Of a stretch of 64,000 bases of DNA, positions 8,460 to 18,653 are shown piece after piece. The notes beneath the pieces are model-generated. The model saw only the letters and a list, made by a program, of their open reading frames with translations. It ran no database searches and was not told where the DNA came from. The position numbers were made by a program, and so were the translations under genes. The DNA comes from Roseinatronobacter domitianus (GTDB lineage: Bacteria; Pseudomonadota; Alphaproteobacteria; Rhodobacterales; Rhodobacteraceae): assembly GCF_023336755.1 (NCBI RefSeq), contig NZ_JALZWP010000001.1:327959-391958 (forward strand). Reading direction: 5' to 3'. Numbering within the stretch: position 1 is the stretch's first letter; every line of letters starts with the position of its first letter.

Positions 8460-9992
8460 ATGAAGGACATTCTGCAACAGCTAGAGGCGCAGCGCCAAGA
8501 GGCCCGGTTGGGTGGCGGCGAAAAGCGCATCGCGGCGCAGCACTCCAAGGGCAAGCTGACCGCGCGTGAGCGGATAGAATTGCTGCTGGACGAGGGCAGC
8601 TTCGAAGAATTCGACATGTTCGTCGCGCATCGCTGCATCGATTTCGGGATGCAGGCCAGCCGCCCCATGGGCGACGGCGTTGTGACGGGCTGGGGCACGG
8701 TCAATGGCCGCGTGGTCTATGTGTTCAGTCAGGATTTTACCGTCATGGGCGGGTCTGTCTCTGAAACCCACGCGGCCAAAATCTGCAAGGTCATGGATAT
8801 GGCCGTGCAGAACGGCGCGCCTGTCATCGGGTTGAACGATTCAGGCGGCGCGCGCATTCAGGAAGGCGTCGCGTCACTGGCGGCCTATGGCGAGGTGTTC
8901 CAACGCAATATCACCGCGTCGGGCGTGGTGCCGCAGATCAGCGTTATCATGGGGCCATGCGCGGGCGGCGCGGTCTATTCCCCCGCCATGACCGATTTCA
9001 TTTTCATGGTCAAAGACAGCTCTTATATGTTCGTCACCGGGCCTGACGTTGTGAAAACCGTCACGAATGAGCAGGTTACGGCCGAAGAACTGGGCGGCGC
9101 GATTACGCATACGCGCAAATCCTCGGTTGCGGATGCGGCGTTTGAAAACGATGTCGAGGCGCTGATCGAGGTGCGCCGGTTGGTGGACCTTCTGCCGCTG
9201 AACAACCGCGAAAAGCCGCCCGTGCGGCCCTTCTTCGATGACCCGGCACGGCTGGAACCCAGCCTTGACACGTTGATCCCCGATAACCCCAACACGCCTT
9301 ATGACATGAAGGAGTTGATCCTGAAACTGGCGGATGAGGGGGATTTCTACGAATTGCAGGCGGAATTCGCCAAGAACATCATCACCGGCTTCATCCGTCT
9401 GGAAGGGCGCACCGTGGGCGTGGTGGCGAACCAGCCAATGGTGCTGGCCGGGTGTCTGGACATTGACAGTTCCCGCAAGGGCGCGCGCTTCGTGCGGTTC
9501 TGCGATGCGTTCGAAATCCCGATCCTGACACTGGTGGATGTGCCGGGCTTCTTGCCGGGGACAGGGCAGGAATATGCCGGTGTCATCAAGCATGGCGCAA
9601 AGCTGCTCTATGCCTACGGCGAAGCGACGGTGCCGAAAGTGACCGTGATTACCCGCAAGGCGTATGGCGGGGCTTACGTTGTGATGGCGTCCAAGCATCT
9701 GCGTTCGGATTTCAACTATGCATGGCCCACAGCAGAGATTGCCGTGATGGGCGCGAAAGGTGCGGTTGAAATTCTGTATCGGTCTGAACTGGGCGATGCG
9801 GAAAAGACCGCCGCGCATATCGCGGAATATGAAGAACGCTTCGCAAACCCCTTTGTGGCCGCAGAAAAAGGGTTCATCGACGAGGTCATCATGCCGCAAT
9901 CGACCCGCAAGCGGGTGGCGCGGGCTTTTGCCTCTTTGCGGGGCAAGGCCGACAAGATGCCGTGGAAAAAGCACGACAATATTCCGCTGTAA
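8460..9992 (+). CDS. pccB: Propionyl-CoA carboxylase beta subunit (carboxyltransferase)
   Basis: The protein has 510 residues, the normal length. It transfers the carboxyl group from biotin on PccA to propionyl-CoA, making (S)-methylmalonyl-CoA. The two crotonase-like halves of the carboxyltransferase fold are visible, with [11 protein letters not shown] and [12 protein letters not shown] in the first and [14 protein letters not shown] and [11 protein letters not shown] in the second. The start is ATG after GGGGGAGCGC. It is preceded by PccR boxes and separated from pccA by about 1.6 kb carrying four small genes, an arrangement that splits the two subunits of one enzyme. Confidence 0.95.
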   Translation: MKDILQQLEAQRQEARLGGGEKRIAAQHSKGKLTARERIELLLDEGSFEEFDMFVAHRCIDFGMQASRPMGDGVVTGWGTVNGRVVYVFSQDFTVMGGSVSETHAAKICKVMDMAVQNGAPVIGLNDSGGARIQEGVASLAAYGEVFQRNITASGVVPQISVIMGPCAGGAVYSPAMTDFIFMVKDSSYMFVTGPDVVKTVTNEQVTAEELGGAITHTRKSSVADAAFENDVEALIEVRRLVDLLPLNNREKPPVRPFFDDPARLEPSLDTLIPDNPNTPYDMKELILKLADEGDFYELQAEFAKNIITGFIRLEGRTVGVVANQPMVLAGCLDIDSSRKGARFVRFCDAFEIPILTLVDVPGFLPGTGQEYAGVIKHGAKLLYAYGEATVPKVTVITRKAYGGAYVVMASKHLRSDFNYAWPTAEIAVMGAKGAVEILYRSELGDAEKTAAHIAEYEERFANPFVAAEKGFIDEVIMPQSTRKRVARAFASLRGKADKMPWKKHDNIPL

Positions 9993-10004
9993 GGAGCGCG
10001 TGCG

Positions 10005-10391
10005 ATGCTGTTGCCCTTGGCCTGTCTCGCTTTCATCTCGGGGACAAATGCCCCCGAACAATGGTTGCGCCTGCCGTCCGGGGCAAGCGCCATCCCGCTG
10101 GACCTTATCGTGGAGGAGGGGGTCCAGCGGGTGCGGATGATCGGGCAGGGGCTGGCGCAGGATGTGGCAGGCTACCAGCGTGACCCGGAGCGCTTGTTCG
10201 ATGACATGCAGGATATCTGCACCCGCCATGCGGCCTCTGGCACTGTGCCGGACGGCACAAATGTCATCGTGACACTGATGGACAAGGAAGTGCAGTTCGG
10301 TCTCAGCGATCCTTCGGTCATTCAGTATTTCGAATCCTTCATCATTCGCGGCGGCACCTGCGCGCTGGACGATACAGAGTTCCTGCACTGA
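10005..10391 (+). CDS. Small secreted or membrane-anchored protein of unknown function (DUF6497-like)
   Basis: The protein has 128 residues and starts 12 bases after pccB with ribosome site AAGGAG. Its first ten residues (MLLPLACLAF) are hydrophobic and could be a short signal or anchor. The rest is soluble-looking, with acidic patches and cysteines in DDMQDICTRH and RGGTCALDD that could form a disulfide. I do not recognise a catalytic motif. I recall a family called DUF6497 in this position in Rhodobacteraceae, but could not check it. The close spacing says it is co-transcribed with pccB; a role in propionyl-CoA metabolism is only guilt by association. Confidence 0.7.
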   Translation: MLLPLACLAFISGTNAPEQWLRLPSGASAIPLDLIVEEGVQRVRMIGQGLAQDVAGYQRDPERLFDDMQDICTRHAASGTVPDGTNVIVTLMDKEVQFGLSDPSVIQYFESFIIRGGTCALDDTEFLH

Positions 10392-10577
10392 CATGACCCA
10401 GCTTGGTGAAAATGATGCAGTTGCGCCACAAGCGCCCGCACCGACTGAATTTTCGTGGTCAGCGAATCGCTTTCAGGATATGGTTGGCGCGTCGGGTCCA
10501 GATTGCGGGCCCGCGAAACACCACGCGTGGCAGCGCCTCAAGAAACCGCGCCACACATTCATGAGCAGGAGAAATTC

Positions 10578-10724
10578 ATGTCGAAACTCGTTCTTGCCGC
10601 CGGCCTTGTCGCCGTCGTCTCTTTGGGCGCTTGCGCAAAGCACTCGGGCCACACCGAAACCGTCTATGCCGAGCCAATCCCGGCCCCGGTTTACGTCGAG
10701 CCTGTGGCAACCAAGAAATACTGA
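10578..10724 (+). CDS. Micro-lipoprotein, copy 1 of a tandem pair
   Basis: The frame encodes 48 residues with start MSKLVLAAGLVAVVSLGACA: a lipoprotein signal with lipobox LGAC, so C19 would be lipidated. The mature part is about 30 residues, rich in Pro, Val and Glu (PIPAPVYVEPV) and ends in KKY. AGGAGAAATTC precedes the ATG. Its neighbour at 10956 has the same lipobox, Lys-His after it, PAPV.VEPV core and KKY end, so the two are paralogs. It is shorter than usual gene-finder limits. Function unknown; entericidin-like envelope peptides are the nearest analogy in size only. Confidence 0.72.
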   Translation: MSKLVLAAGLVAVVSLGACAKHSGHTETVYAEPIPAPVYVEPVATKKY

Positions 10725-10744
10725 TCCCCATTGGGCGGATCTTG

Positions 10745-10776
10745 GCCTGAAGCGGGGGAATAGTCCCGCTTCAGGC
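10745..10776 (+). terminator. Strong stem-loop after micro-lipoprotein 1
   Basis: GCCTGAAGCGGG (10745-10756) pairs perfectly over 12 bp with CCCGCTTCAGGC (10765-10776). The tail TCCTCTTC is only partly T-rich, so it may be a terminator or a 3'-end stabiliser. Confidence 0.62.
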
Positions 10777-10955
10777 TCCTCTTCGGTCACTCTTGTAATA
10801 GCTGTGCCAGTGCTCTGCGCTGCTTGCGCGGCAGGTTTACTGTGGCCGAATCTTATCTTATCGACTAGGCTCGCAGCGAGGGGTCGCTGCCGCACCCCTG
10901 AAAATGCTGGGCCGGAGGGAACTGCTTCGGTCATCACTCAGGATAGGAGAAGCCT

Positions 10956-11087
10956 ATGTCGAAAATTGCAATCTTGGCGGCCTTCGGCGCCACGCTCGTT
11001 CTGGGCGCATGCTCAAAGCACCATGCCGCACCAGAGCCGGTTCCGGCCCCTGTTGTGGTCGAGCCCGTCTCGCTCAAGAAATACTGA
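10956..11087 (+). CDS. Micro-lipoprotein, copy 2 of a tandem pair
   Basis: The frame encodes 43 residues, MSKIAILAAFGATLVLGACS then KHHAAPEPVPAPVVVEPV and the end LKKY. The lipobox is LGAC with C19 as the lipid-bearing residue, at the same place as in copy 1. AGGAGAAGCCT precedes the ATG, as in copy 1. After both stops there is a GATCC..GGATC dyad (10723-10741 and 11086-11100), so the duplication included the 3' flank. It lies between pccB and pccA in the same direction. Function unknown. Confidence 0.72.
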   Translation: MSKIAILAAFGATLVLGACSKHHAAPEPVPAPVVVEPVSLKKY

Positions 11088-11106
11088 TCCAACCCGGATC
11101 ATGGGC

Positions 11107-11125
11107 CCGGCGCTTTTAGCGCCGG
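11107..11125 (+). terminator. Stem-loop after micro-lipoprotein 2
   Basis: CCGGCGC (11107-11113) pairs with GCGCCGG (11119-11125) around TTTTA. There is no T tract after it, so termination is doubtful and read-through into the next gene is likely. Confidence 0.4.
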
Positions 11126-11162
11126 TGTCCAGTCCGTCCCCTGCAACAATCAAGGGGGCAAC

Positions 11163-11543
11163 ATGCTGAAGCATCGTGGTTTTCCCGGTCGTCTTCCAAG
11201 CACCGATTTCCAATTCACCATTCGCCGCGCGAACCCAAAGGGTGTGACACCCTTGACCAAGCGCGCGCGCTATGCGGACCGTCGCACGCCCGACAAACGC
11301 GCCGATGAAGGCTTTCTTGGCGCGTTGATCGCGCATTTCGGCGACCAACCGTTCGAGCGCGGCAATCTGGATGCGGGCCGCCTGTCTTGGCTGTTTGGCC
11401 GCGAAGTCGTGCCAGCCGAAGACCCGTTCGACCCCGCCAGCTATGACGCGCTTTTGCGCGTCGACATGCACGCCGCTCAGGCCGCATTTCCCCAGTTATT
11501 CGACGGGTCGAGCGAATTCGCCTTTGACACATGGGAGGAATGA
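11163..11543 (+). CDS. Conserved-looking hypothetical protein between micro-lipoproteins and pccA
   Basis: The protein has 126 residues, no signal peptide and no membrane segment. The ATG follows AAGGGGGCAAC, a good ribosome site. The first third is basic (KRARYADRRTPDKRAD), the last third acidic and aromatic (SSEFAFDTWEE), a split that suggests a small partner or scaffold protein. It ends 40 bases before pccA, in the same direction. I do not recognise the family. Codon use resembles its neighbours, so there is no sign of recent transfer. Confidence 0.7.
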   Translation: MLKHRGFPGRLPSTDFQFTIRRANPKGVTPLTKRARYADRRTPDKRADEGFLGALIAHFGDQPFERGNLDAGRLSWLFGREVVPAEDPFDPASYDALLRVDMHAAQAAFPQLFDGSSEFAFDTWEE

Positions 11544-11583
11544 CTTCCGTGACCCGCCCGCAGATTCAACCAACGAGGACCGC

Positions 11584-13584
11584 ATGTTCAAAAAGATCCT
11601 GATCGCAAACCGGGGCGAAATCGCCTGCCGTGTCATCAAGACCGCCCGCAAGATGGGGATCGCGACGGTCGCGGTTTATTCCGATGCCGACCGCCATGCG
11701 CTGCATGTGCAGATGGCGGATGAAGCGATCCATATCGGCCCGGCCCCCGCGAACCAGTCCTATATCGTGATCGACAAGATCATGGATGCGATCCGCCAGT
11801 CAGGTGCCGAAGCGGTCCATCCGGGTTACGGGTTCCTGTCCGAGAACATGAAATTCGCCGAGGCCTTGGCAAAAGAAGGCGTTGCCTTCATTGGCCCACC
11901 CGCGAATGCGATTGAAGCGATGGGCGACAAGATCACGTCCAAAAAGCTGGCACAGGAAGCCGGTGTCAGCACGGTGCCGGGCTATATGGGTCTGATCGCT
12001 GATGCCGATGAAGCTGTGAAAATTTCGAATGAGATCGGCTATCCGGTCATGATAAAGGCCAGCGCCGGGGGCGGTGGCAAGGGGATGCGGATTGCCTGGA
12101 ACGATGTAGAGGCCCGCGAGGGCTTTCAGTCGTCCAAAAACGAAGCGGCCTCCAGCTTTGGCGATGACCGCATCTTTATCGAGAAATTCGTGACGCAACC
12201 GCGCCATATCGAAATTCAGGTTCTGGCCGACAGCCACGGCAACACGGTCTATCTGCATGAACGCGAATGCTCCATCCAGCGCCGCAACCAGAAGGTGATC
12301 GAGGAAGCCCCATCACCCTTCCTGGATGAGGCCACCCGCAAAGCGATGGGCGAGCAGGCTTGCGCGCTGGCCGCCGCCGTGGGCTATACCAGCGCCGGCA
12401 CGGTGGAATTCATCGTCGATGGTGCGCGGAATTTCTACTTTCTGGAAATGAACACCCGCTTGCAGGTCGAACATCCTGTGACGGAACTCATCACCGGGGT
12501 CGATCTGGTCGAACAGATGATCCGCGTGGCCGCCGGTGAAAAGCTGCCATTTGCTCAAACGGACCTGAAGATCAACGGCTGGGCGATGGAATCGCGGCTC
12601 TATGCCGAAGACCCATATCGTAACTTCCTGCCGTCCATCGGGCGTCTGACCCGCTACCGCCCGCCTGCCGAAATCGCCGAAGCCAGTCGCGCGGTGCGCA
12701 ACGATACCGGCGTCTATGAAGGCGGCGAGATCAGCATGTATTACGACCCGATGATCGCCAAGCTCTGCACTTGGGCGCCGACACGCGACGCGGCGGTAGA
12801 GGAAATGCGCCTTGCACTCGACGAATTCGAGGTTGAGGGCATCGGCCATAATCTGCCTTTCCTGTCTGCCGTGATGGATCATCCGCGTTTTGCCTCTGGT
12901 AATATCACAACCGCTTTCATCGAAGAGGAATACCCCGAAGGTTTCGAAGGCGCGACCTTGGGCGATGATCTTCTGAAACGCGTTGCGGCCTGCGCCTGCG
13001 CCATGAACCGTGTTGCCGAAATTCGCCGCGCACGCGTGTCCGGTCGAATGGACAACCATGAACGCGTGGTCGGAACGGATTGGGTCGTCTCGCTGGGTGG
13101 GCAGGATTACAGCACCAGCATTCAGGCCGACCGCGAAGGCGCGACCGTCACGCTTGACGGGTCGGACTACCGGATCAGCTCAAGCTGGCTGCCGGGCCAA
13201 CCGCTTGCGCGTCTGACGGTCAACGGCACGCCCCTTGTGATGAAAGTCGCGCGCCAGCCCGGAGGCTACCGCCTGCGCCTGCGCGGCGCCGACTTGAAGG
13301 TGCGCGTGCATTCCCCGCGCATGGCCGAACTGGCCGCGCTGATGCCGGAAAAAATGCCACCCGATACGTCGAAACTGCTTTTGTGCCCGATGCCGGGCAT
13401 GGTCGTCTCGATCGCGGTGGAAGAAGGGCAAGAGGTCTATGAAGGCCAGCCCCTTGCCACCATCGAAGCCATGAAGATGGAAAACATCCTGCGCGCCGAA
13501 CGAAAAGGCGTGGTCGCCAAGATCAACGTAGCCGCGGGCGCGTCGCTTGCGGTGGATGAGGTCATCATGGAGTTCGAGGGATGA
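11584..13584 (+). CDS. pccA: Propionyl-CoA carboxylase alpha subunit (biotin carboxylase and carrier)
   Basis: The protein has 666 residues. Residues 1-450 form the biotin carboxylase (FKKILIANRGEIACRVI, ATP-grasp loop KASAGGGGKGMRI, EMNTRLQVEHPVTE), then a BT linker domain, then a biotinyl carrier domain with K631 in EAMKMENIL, 35 residues from the end as usual. It carboxylates its own biotin with ATP and bicarbonate and works with PccB. The frame is open further upstream, but ATG at 11584 gives the conserved MFKKILIANRGEIA start after CCAACGAGGACCGC. Confidence 0.95.
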   Translation: MFKKILIANRGEIACRVIKTARKMGIATVAVYSDADRHALHVQMADEAIHIGPAPANQSYIVIDKIMDAIRQSGAEAVHPGYGFLSENMKFAEALAKEGVAFIGPPANAIEAMGDKITSKKLAQEAGVSTVPGYMGLIADADEAVKISNEIGYPVMIKASAGGGGKGMRIAWNDVEAREGFQSSKNEAASSFGDDRIFIEKFVTQPRHIEIQVLADSHGNTVYLHERECSIQRRNQKVIEEAPSPFLDEATRKAMGEQACALAAAVGYTSAGTVEFIVDGARNFYFLEMNTRLQVEHPVTELITGVDLVEQMIRVAAGEKLPFAQTDLKINGWAMESRLYAEDPYRNFLPSIGRLTRYRPPAEIAEASRAVRNDTGVYEGGEISMYYDPMIAKLCTWAPTRDAAVEEMRLALDEFEVEGIGHNLPFLSAVMDHPRFASGNITTAFIEEEYPEGFEGATLGDDLLKRVAACACAMNRVAEIRRARVSGRMDNHERVVGTDWVVSLGGQDYSTSIQADREGATVTLDGSDYRISSSWLPGQPLARLTVNGTPLVMKVARQPGGYRLRLRGADLKVRVHSPRMAELAALMPEKMPPDTSKLLLCPMPGMVVSIAVEEGQEVYEGQPLATIEAMKMENILRAERKGVVAKINVAAGASLAVDEVIMEFEG

Positions 13585-13958
13585 AACGCAGCCCTCTGCG
13601 CCTGTTCCTGACCTATATGCTCTGCTTTGTGTTGGCGCTGGTGCTGGCCTATATCATCCTGACGCGCATTGCCGAGGGTCTGCGGGATGGGCAGTTTGTT
13701 CTGCTTCTCCTGCCGCCCTTGGGGGGGATGGCCGTGTTCCATGGGCTGTTCCCGCTGCTCAGCCGCATTCGGCTTGGCACCAATTTCCTGACCTATGGCG
13801 GCGGGTTGGTCTTTGGGGTTGGCGCGCTTGTGGCGGCGGGCAGCTATCTGAGCCTTCTGGATCCAAGCGCGGCGCTTGTCATCTGGCTGGTGGGGGTGTT
13901 TGGCCCCGGTTGGTGGCTGATCTCGCAATATGCCGAAAAGAACGGCTATTATTCATGA
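13581..13958 (+). CDS. Small integral membrane protein, coupled to pccA
   Basis: The protein has 125 residues with about four hydrophobic helices (about 9-29, 40-60, 72-92, 98-115) and short loops. The ATG overlaps the pccA stop (ATGA), so it is translationally coupled and part of the pcc operon. I see no conserved catalytic or transport motif. The tail AEKNGYYS is polar and probably cytosolic. The tight coupling suggests a role alongside propionyl-CoA carboxylase or simply genome economy; no function can be assigned. Confidence 0.72.
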   Translation: MKRSPLRLFLTYMLCFVLALVLAYIILTRIAEGLRDGQFVLLLLPPLGGMAVFHGLFPLLSRIRLGTNFLTYGGGLVFGVGALVAAGSYLSLLDPSAALVIWLVGVFGPGWWLISQYAEKNGYYS

Positions 13959-13960
13959 TA

Positions 13961-14024
13961 TCATCTTGCCGCAAATACTCGCGGTGGAATGCGGGCGTAA
14001 GCCCGCATGGGGGCGGCAGCCCCC
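13961..14024 (-). repeat. Composite 3'-end element: two GC hairpins plus GAGTATTT motif
   Basis: Read on the minus strand, hairpins GGGGGC/GCCCCC (14009-14024) and ATGCGGGC/GCCCGCAT (13989-14008) are followed by GAGTATTTGCGGCAAGATGA (13961-13980). The element lies between convergent genes, downstream of the DUF4174 gene. A similar hairpin-plus-motif unit is at 23128-23202 on the plus strand. Confidence 0.6.
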
Positions 14025-14067
14025 TGAACGAAAAGGCGTGGCGCAGCCTCCGTTTGGTCAGCCCCGA

Positions 14068-14553
14068 TCACCGCCCGCTGGGGTTGCGCTCCAGTATTTC
14101 CTGGCGGCGTAGCGGGAATTTGTCGATGACCGCCATCAATTCACGCCCCGAGCGCACGGCAGGGCGGCGGGCTTTCACCTCTCCATCCTTGTCGATAATC
14201 GCGGTCATAAAGCCATTCGGGCGCAGCACCTGCCGCAACGGGCTGACATCATCCGGGTGGGCGTCGAAAATCACCACCACGTCGCGGATCACGAATTCGT
14301 CTGCCCGGTCGCGGATTTCTTCTAGCTGGCGTCCAAATTGCGGATTGTCGGGCGTGTCAGCCATCACCACGATCAACCGATGGTTCCAGACATATTCGCG
14401 CACGTCGATTTCGCGTGCGTCAAGGAACAACAATTCCTCCTCGGCCACCGGGGCCGTAACGGGGCTGTTTTCGGCATCTGCCGGAACGGATTGGGCCGTG
14501 CCCGTTGTCGCTGCGAAAACAGCCGCGAAAACAAGGGTAAAGATAGGTTTCAT
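14068..14553 (-). CDS. Secreted DUF4174 (thioredoxin-like fold) protein
   Basis: The protein has 161 residues. A signal peptide (MKPIFTLVFAAVFAATTGTAQ) points to the periplasm. The mature part has the DUF4174 pattern: WNHRLIVVMADTPDNPQF, then DVVVIFDAHPDD, then GFMTAIIDKDGEVKARR and an end helix KFPLRRQEI. The fold resembles peroxiredoxin/thioredoxin, but I see no cysteine pair, so it is unlikely to be an oxidoreductase. It diverges from the mutase gene at 14659 with 105 bases between. Function unknown. Confidence 0.78.
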   Translation of the reverse strand: MKPIFTLVFAAVFAATTGTAQSVPADAENSPVTAPVAEEELLFLDAREIDVREYVWNHRLIVVMADTPDNPQFGRQLEEIRDRADEFVIRDVVVIFDAHPDDVSPLRQVLRPNGFMTAIIDKDGEVKARRPAVRSGRELMAVIDKFPLRRQEILERNPSGR

Positions 14554-14658
14554 AACGCCTCCTGCTTGTCAGACATATAGGCGCTTTTGCGTCGAAAACA
14601 CCATGGCGTGCCAGCTTTTTGCCGCCGGGTCAGACAGATCACTCAGAAAGGACCAGCC

Positions 14659-16794
<2,136 letters not shown>

Positions 16795-16799
16795 AACCG

Positions 16800-16832
16800 A
16801 AAACGGCAGGCCATTGGCCTGCCGTCGTTTTC
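16800..16832. terminator. Bidirectional hairpin terminator after the mutase gene
   Basis: ACGGCAGGCC (16804-16813) pairs with GGCCTGCCGT (16817-16826), flanked by A-rich and TTTT tails. It stands between the convergent mutase and DoxX genes. Confidence 0.85.
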
Positions 16833-16846
16833 GTGGGTTACGCCGA

Positions 16847-17242
16847 TCACGCGGTGCGGAACTCGGCTTGGCCCAGTTTCGCGTCAAACGACCATGCACC
16901 GGCCCCGGCAACGGCCAAGGCCATGTAGCCGCCCGCCAGCGCGAGGTTTTTGAACACCTGCGTCATCTGCATCTGGTCTGCCGGGTCGAAGTGATAAAGC
17001 AGGCCCGATGCCACGCAAAACGCGCCCAGCGCCCAAGCCACGATGCGGGTCTGAAACCCTGCGATCAGGGCCAGACCGCCGATGATTTCAAACAGCACGA
17101 CCGGCCATGCAAAGATTGCCGGCACGCCGCCCGAGGCCATGTAGCCGGCAAAGCCCGCCACGTCGCCCAGTTTGCCGATCCCGGCCATTACAAACAAAAG
17201 CCCCAGCAGAACGCGGGCCACAAGCAGTTGAGTATTCGTCAT
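16847..17242 (-). CDS. DoxX-family membrane protein
   Basis: The protein has 131 residues with four hydrophobic helices. The start LLVARVLLGLLFVMAGIGKL is the DoxX signature, followed by PVVLFEIIGGLALIAGFQTR. DoxX proteins are small inner-membrane proteins, some tied to thiosulfate or redox stress, most without a known task. The frame is open from 17269, but ATG at 17242 has the ribosome site AAGGAAAACGAT. It is convergent with the mutase gene and divergent from the GNAT gene. Confidence 0.85.
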   Translation of the reverse strand: MTNTQLLVARVLLGLLFVMAGIGKLGDVAGFAGYMASGGVPAIFAWPVVLFEIIGGLALIAGFQTRIVAWALGAFCVASGLLYHFDPADQMQMTQVFKNLALAGGYMALAVAGAGAWSFDAKLGQAEFRTA

Positions 17243-17283
17243 ATCGTTTTCCTTTCGCGGTGTTTGCATGGCGCTGATCTAGT

Positions 17284-17314
17284 CTTGGGGCAGGGGCCAA
17301 GGCCATTCCCCAAG
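17284..17314. repeat. Inverted repeat between divergent DoxX and GNAT genes
   Basis: CTTGGGG (17284-17290) and CCCCAAG (17308-17314) are perfect arms; a GGCC..GGCC pair lies inside. It could be an operator or a transcript hairpin. Nothing further can be read. Confidence 0.4.
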
Positions 17315-17413
17315 CCTGCGCATGGTCTGTGCATCTGTGCACCAGAGCAGCGGGGGCTTGACGCCGCGCGGGCCATGGCGCACATCGGCGCGCTTGCCGT
17401 TGCAGAGGTTGCT

Positions 17414-17905
17414 ATGCTCGAAATTCGTCCCGCCACCGCACAAGACGCCTCTGCGATCTGCGCGCTGTGGAACCCGATCATCCGCGACACGGTCATCACC
17501 TTCAACCCGGTCGAGCGTAGCGCGCAAGAGGTGGCCGATATGATTGCCACGCGCCAAGCCGGGCCTGGTGCGTTCTTCGTGGCAGAAGACGGGGGCGCGC
17601 TGTTGGGTTTCGCCAGCTACGCCCAGTTTCGTGCAGGTTTAGGCTATGCGCGCTGCATGGAACACACAATTAACCTTGCTCCCGCCGCGCGCGGGCAGGG
17701 TCTGGGGCCGAAATTGATGGTAACGCTGGAAGATCACGCCCGCGCCGCCGGTCATCATGTGATGGTTGCAGCGATCACCGGGTCGAATGATGCCTCTGTC
17801 CGGTTTCATGCAGCGCTTGGCTACCTGCATGTCGGCACCATGCCGCAAGTGGGTTGGAAATTCGACGCGTTTCATGACCTTGTGCTGATGCAGAAAACCC
17901 TGTGA
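17414..17905 (+). CDS. GNAT-family N-acetyltransferase
   Basis: The protein has 163 residues, one GNAT domain. The acetyl-CoA loop is ARGQGLGPKLMVTLEDHARAAG, and the end pattern SVRFHAALGYLHVGTMPQVGWKFDAFHDLVLMQK matches the phosphinothricin-acetyltransferase-like (Pat/YncA) subgroup, which acetylates small amines or amino-acid analogs. The substrate cannot be told. The frame is open far upstream, but ATG at 17414 after AGAGGTTGCT gives the standard MLEIRPATAQDA start. It overlaps or abuts the next gene depending on that gene's start. Confidence 0.85.
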   Translation: MLEIRPATAQDASAICALWNPIIRDTVITFNPVERSAQEVADMIATRQAGPGAFFVAEDGGALLGFASYAQFRAGLGYARCMEHTINLAPAARGQGLGPKLMVTLEDHARAAGHHVMVAAITGSNDASVRFHAALGYLHVGTMPQVGWKFDAFHDLVLMQKTL

Positions 17906-17937
17906 CCTTCCTGGACGTTTCGCGTAATCTGACCCTT

Positions 17938-18621
17938 ATGTCGATCTGGTCGCAAATCGCTGAAATCATCAACGCCCTGCGCAAGGGCGAATCGCTCTCT
18001 TCGGTGTTCGAGCGGTTGCGCACGCCGCCAGAACGCAGCGTCGGTTTCACCATTGCGGTTATTGCGCTGGGGGCAAAGCTGGCCAAGGCTGACGGGCAGG
18101 TGACGCGCACAGAGGTGGCGGCCTTTCGCCGGGTGTTTACCATCCAGCCAGAGGAAGAAGGCAACGCTGCGCGCGTCTTTAACTTGGCGCGGCAGGACGT
18201 GGCCGGGTTTGACCAATATGCCGAGAAGATCGCGGCCATGTTCCAGCCCGACGATCCGGTTCTGGTGGACCTGTTGGAAGGGCTGTTCAAGGTGGCCTGC
18301 GCCGATGGCAGCTTTCATCCCGCCGAGGAAGCATTCCTGACCGAGGTGACGCGCATTTTCGGGCTGGATACGCGCTGTTTCAACTGCCTGCGCGCCCGGA
18401 TTGTGGGCGATGTGGCACCCGATCCCTACGCGGTGCTGGCTGTTGCCCCCGATGCCCCGATGGCAGAGATCAAGGCCGCCTATCGTGCCGCCGTGCGCGA
18501 CAGCCATCCCGATGTGATGGTGGCGCGCGGCGTGCCACCAGAGGCGGTGCAACTGGCGGAATCCCGGATGCGCGACATCAATCGCGCTTGGGAGGACATT
18601 CAAGCCAGCCGTGCCGCTTGA
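17938..18621 (+). CDS. TerB-J domain protein (DjlA-like co-chaperone)
   Basis: From ATG at 17938 the protein has 227 residues: a helical TerB/DjlA-like domain (about 35-150, AKLAKADGQVTRTEVAAFRR and a second copy VACADGSFHPAEEAFL) and a C-terminal J domain (about 165-225) with the HPD motif in RDSHPDVM, which stimulates DnaK ATPase. Unlike E. coli DjlA there is no clear membrane anchor. A GTG at 17902 inside the GNAT end is an alternative start adding 12 residues; neither has a strong ribosome site. The start is uncertain, the domains are not. Confidence 0.85.
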   Translation: MSIWSQIAEIINALRKGESLSSVFERLRTPPERSVGFTIAVIALGAKLAKADGQVTRTEVAAFRRVFTIQPEEEGNAARVFNLARQDVAGFDQYAEKIAAMFQPDDPVLVDLLEGLFKVACADGSFHPAEEAFLTEVTRIFGLDTRCFNCLRARIVGDVAPDPYAVLAVAPDAPMAEIKAAYRAAVRDSHPDVMVARGVPPEAVQLAESRMRDINRAWEDIQASRAA

Positions 18622-18653
18622 GCGGCGGGGGCAGCGCGTGATAGGATTTACCG

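Noticed and set aside
10393-11169. A 258-codon open frame running through both micro-lipoprotein genes
   Set aside because: It is the +1 shadow of the duplicated lipoprotein region, has no coherent composition or known motif, and competes with two well-formed lipoprotein signals with ribosome sites.
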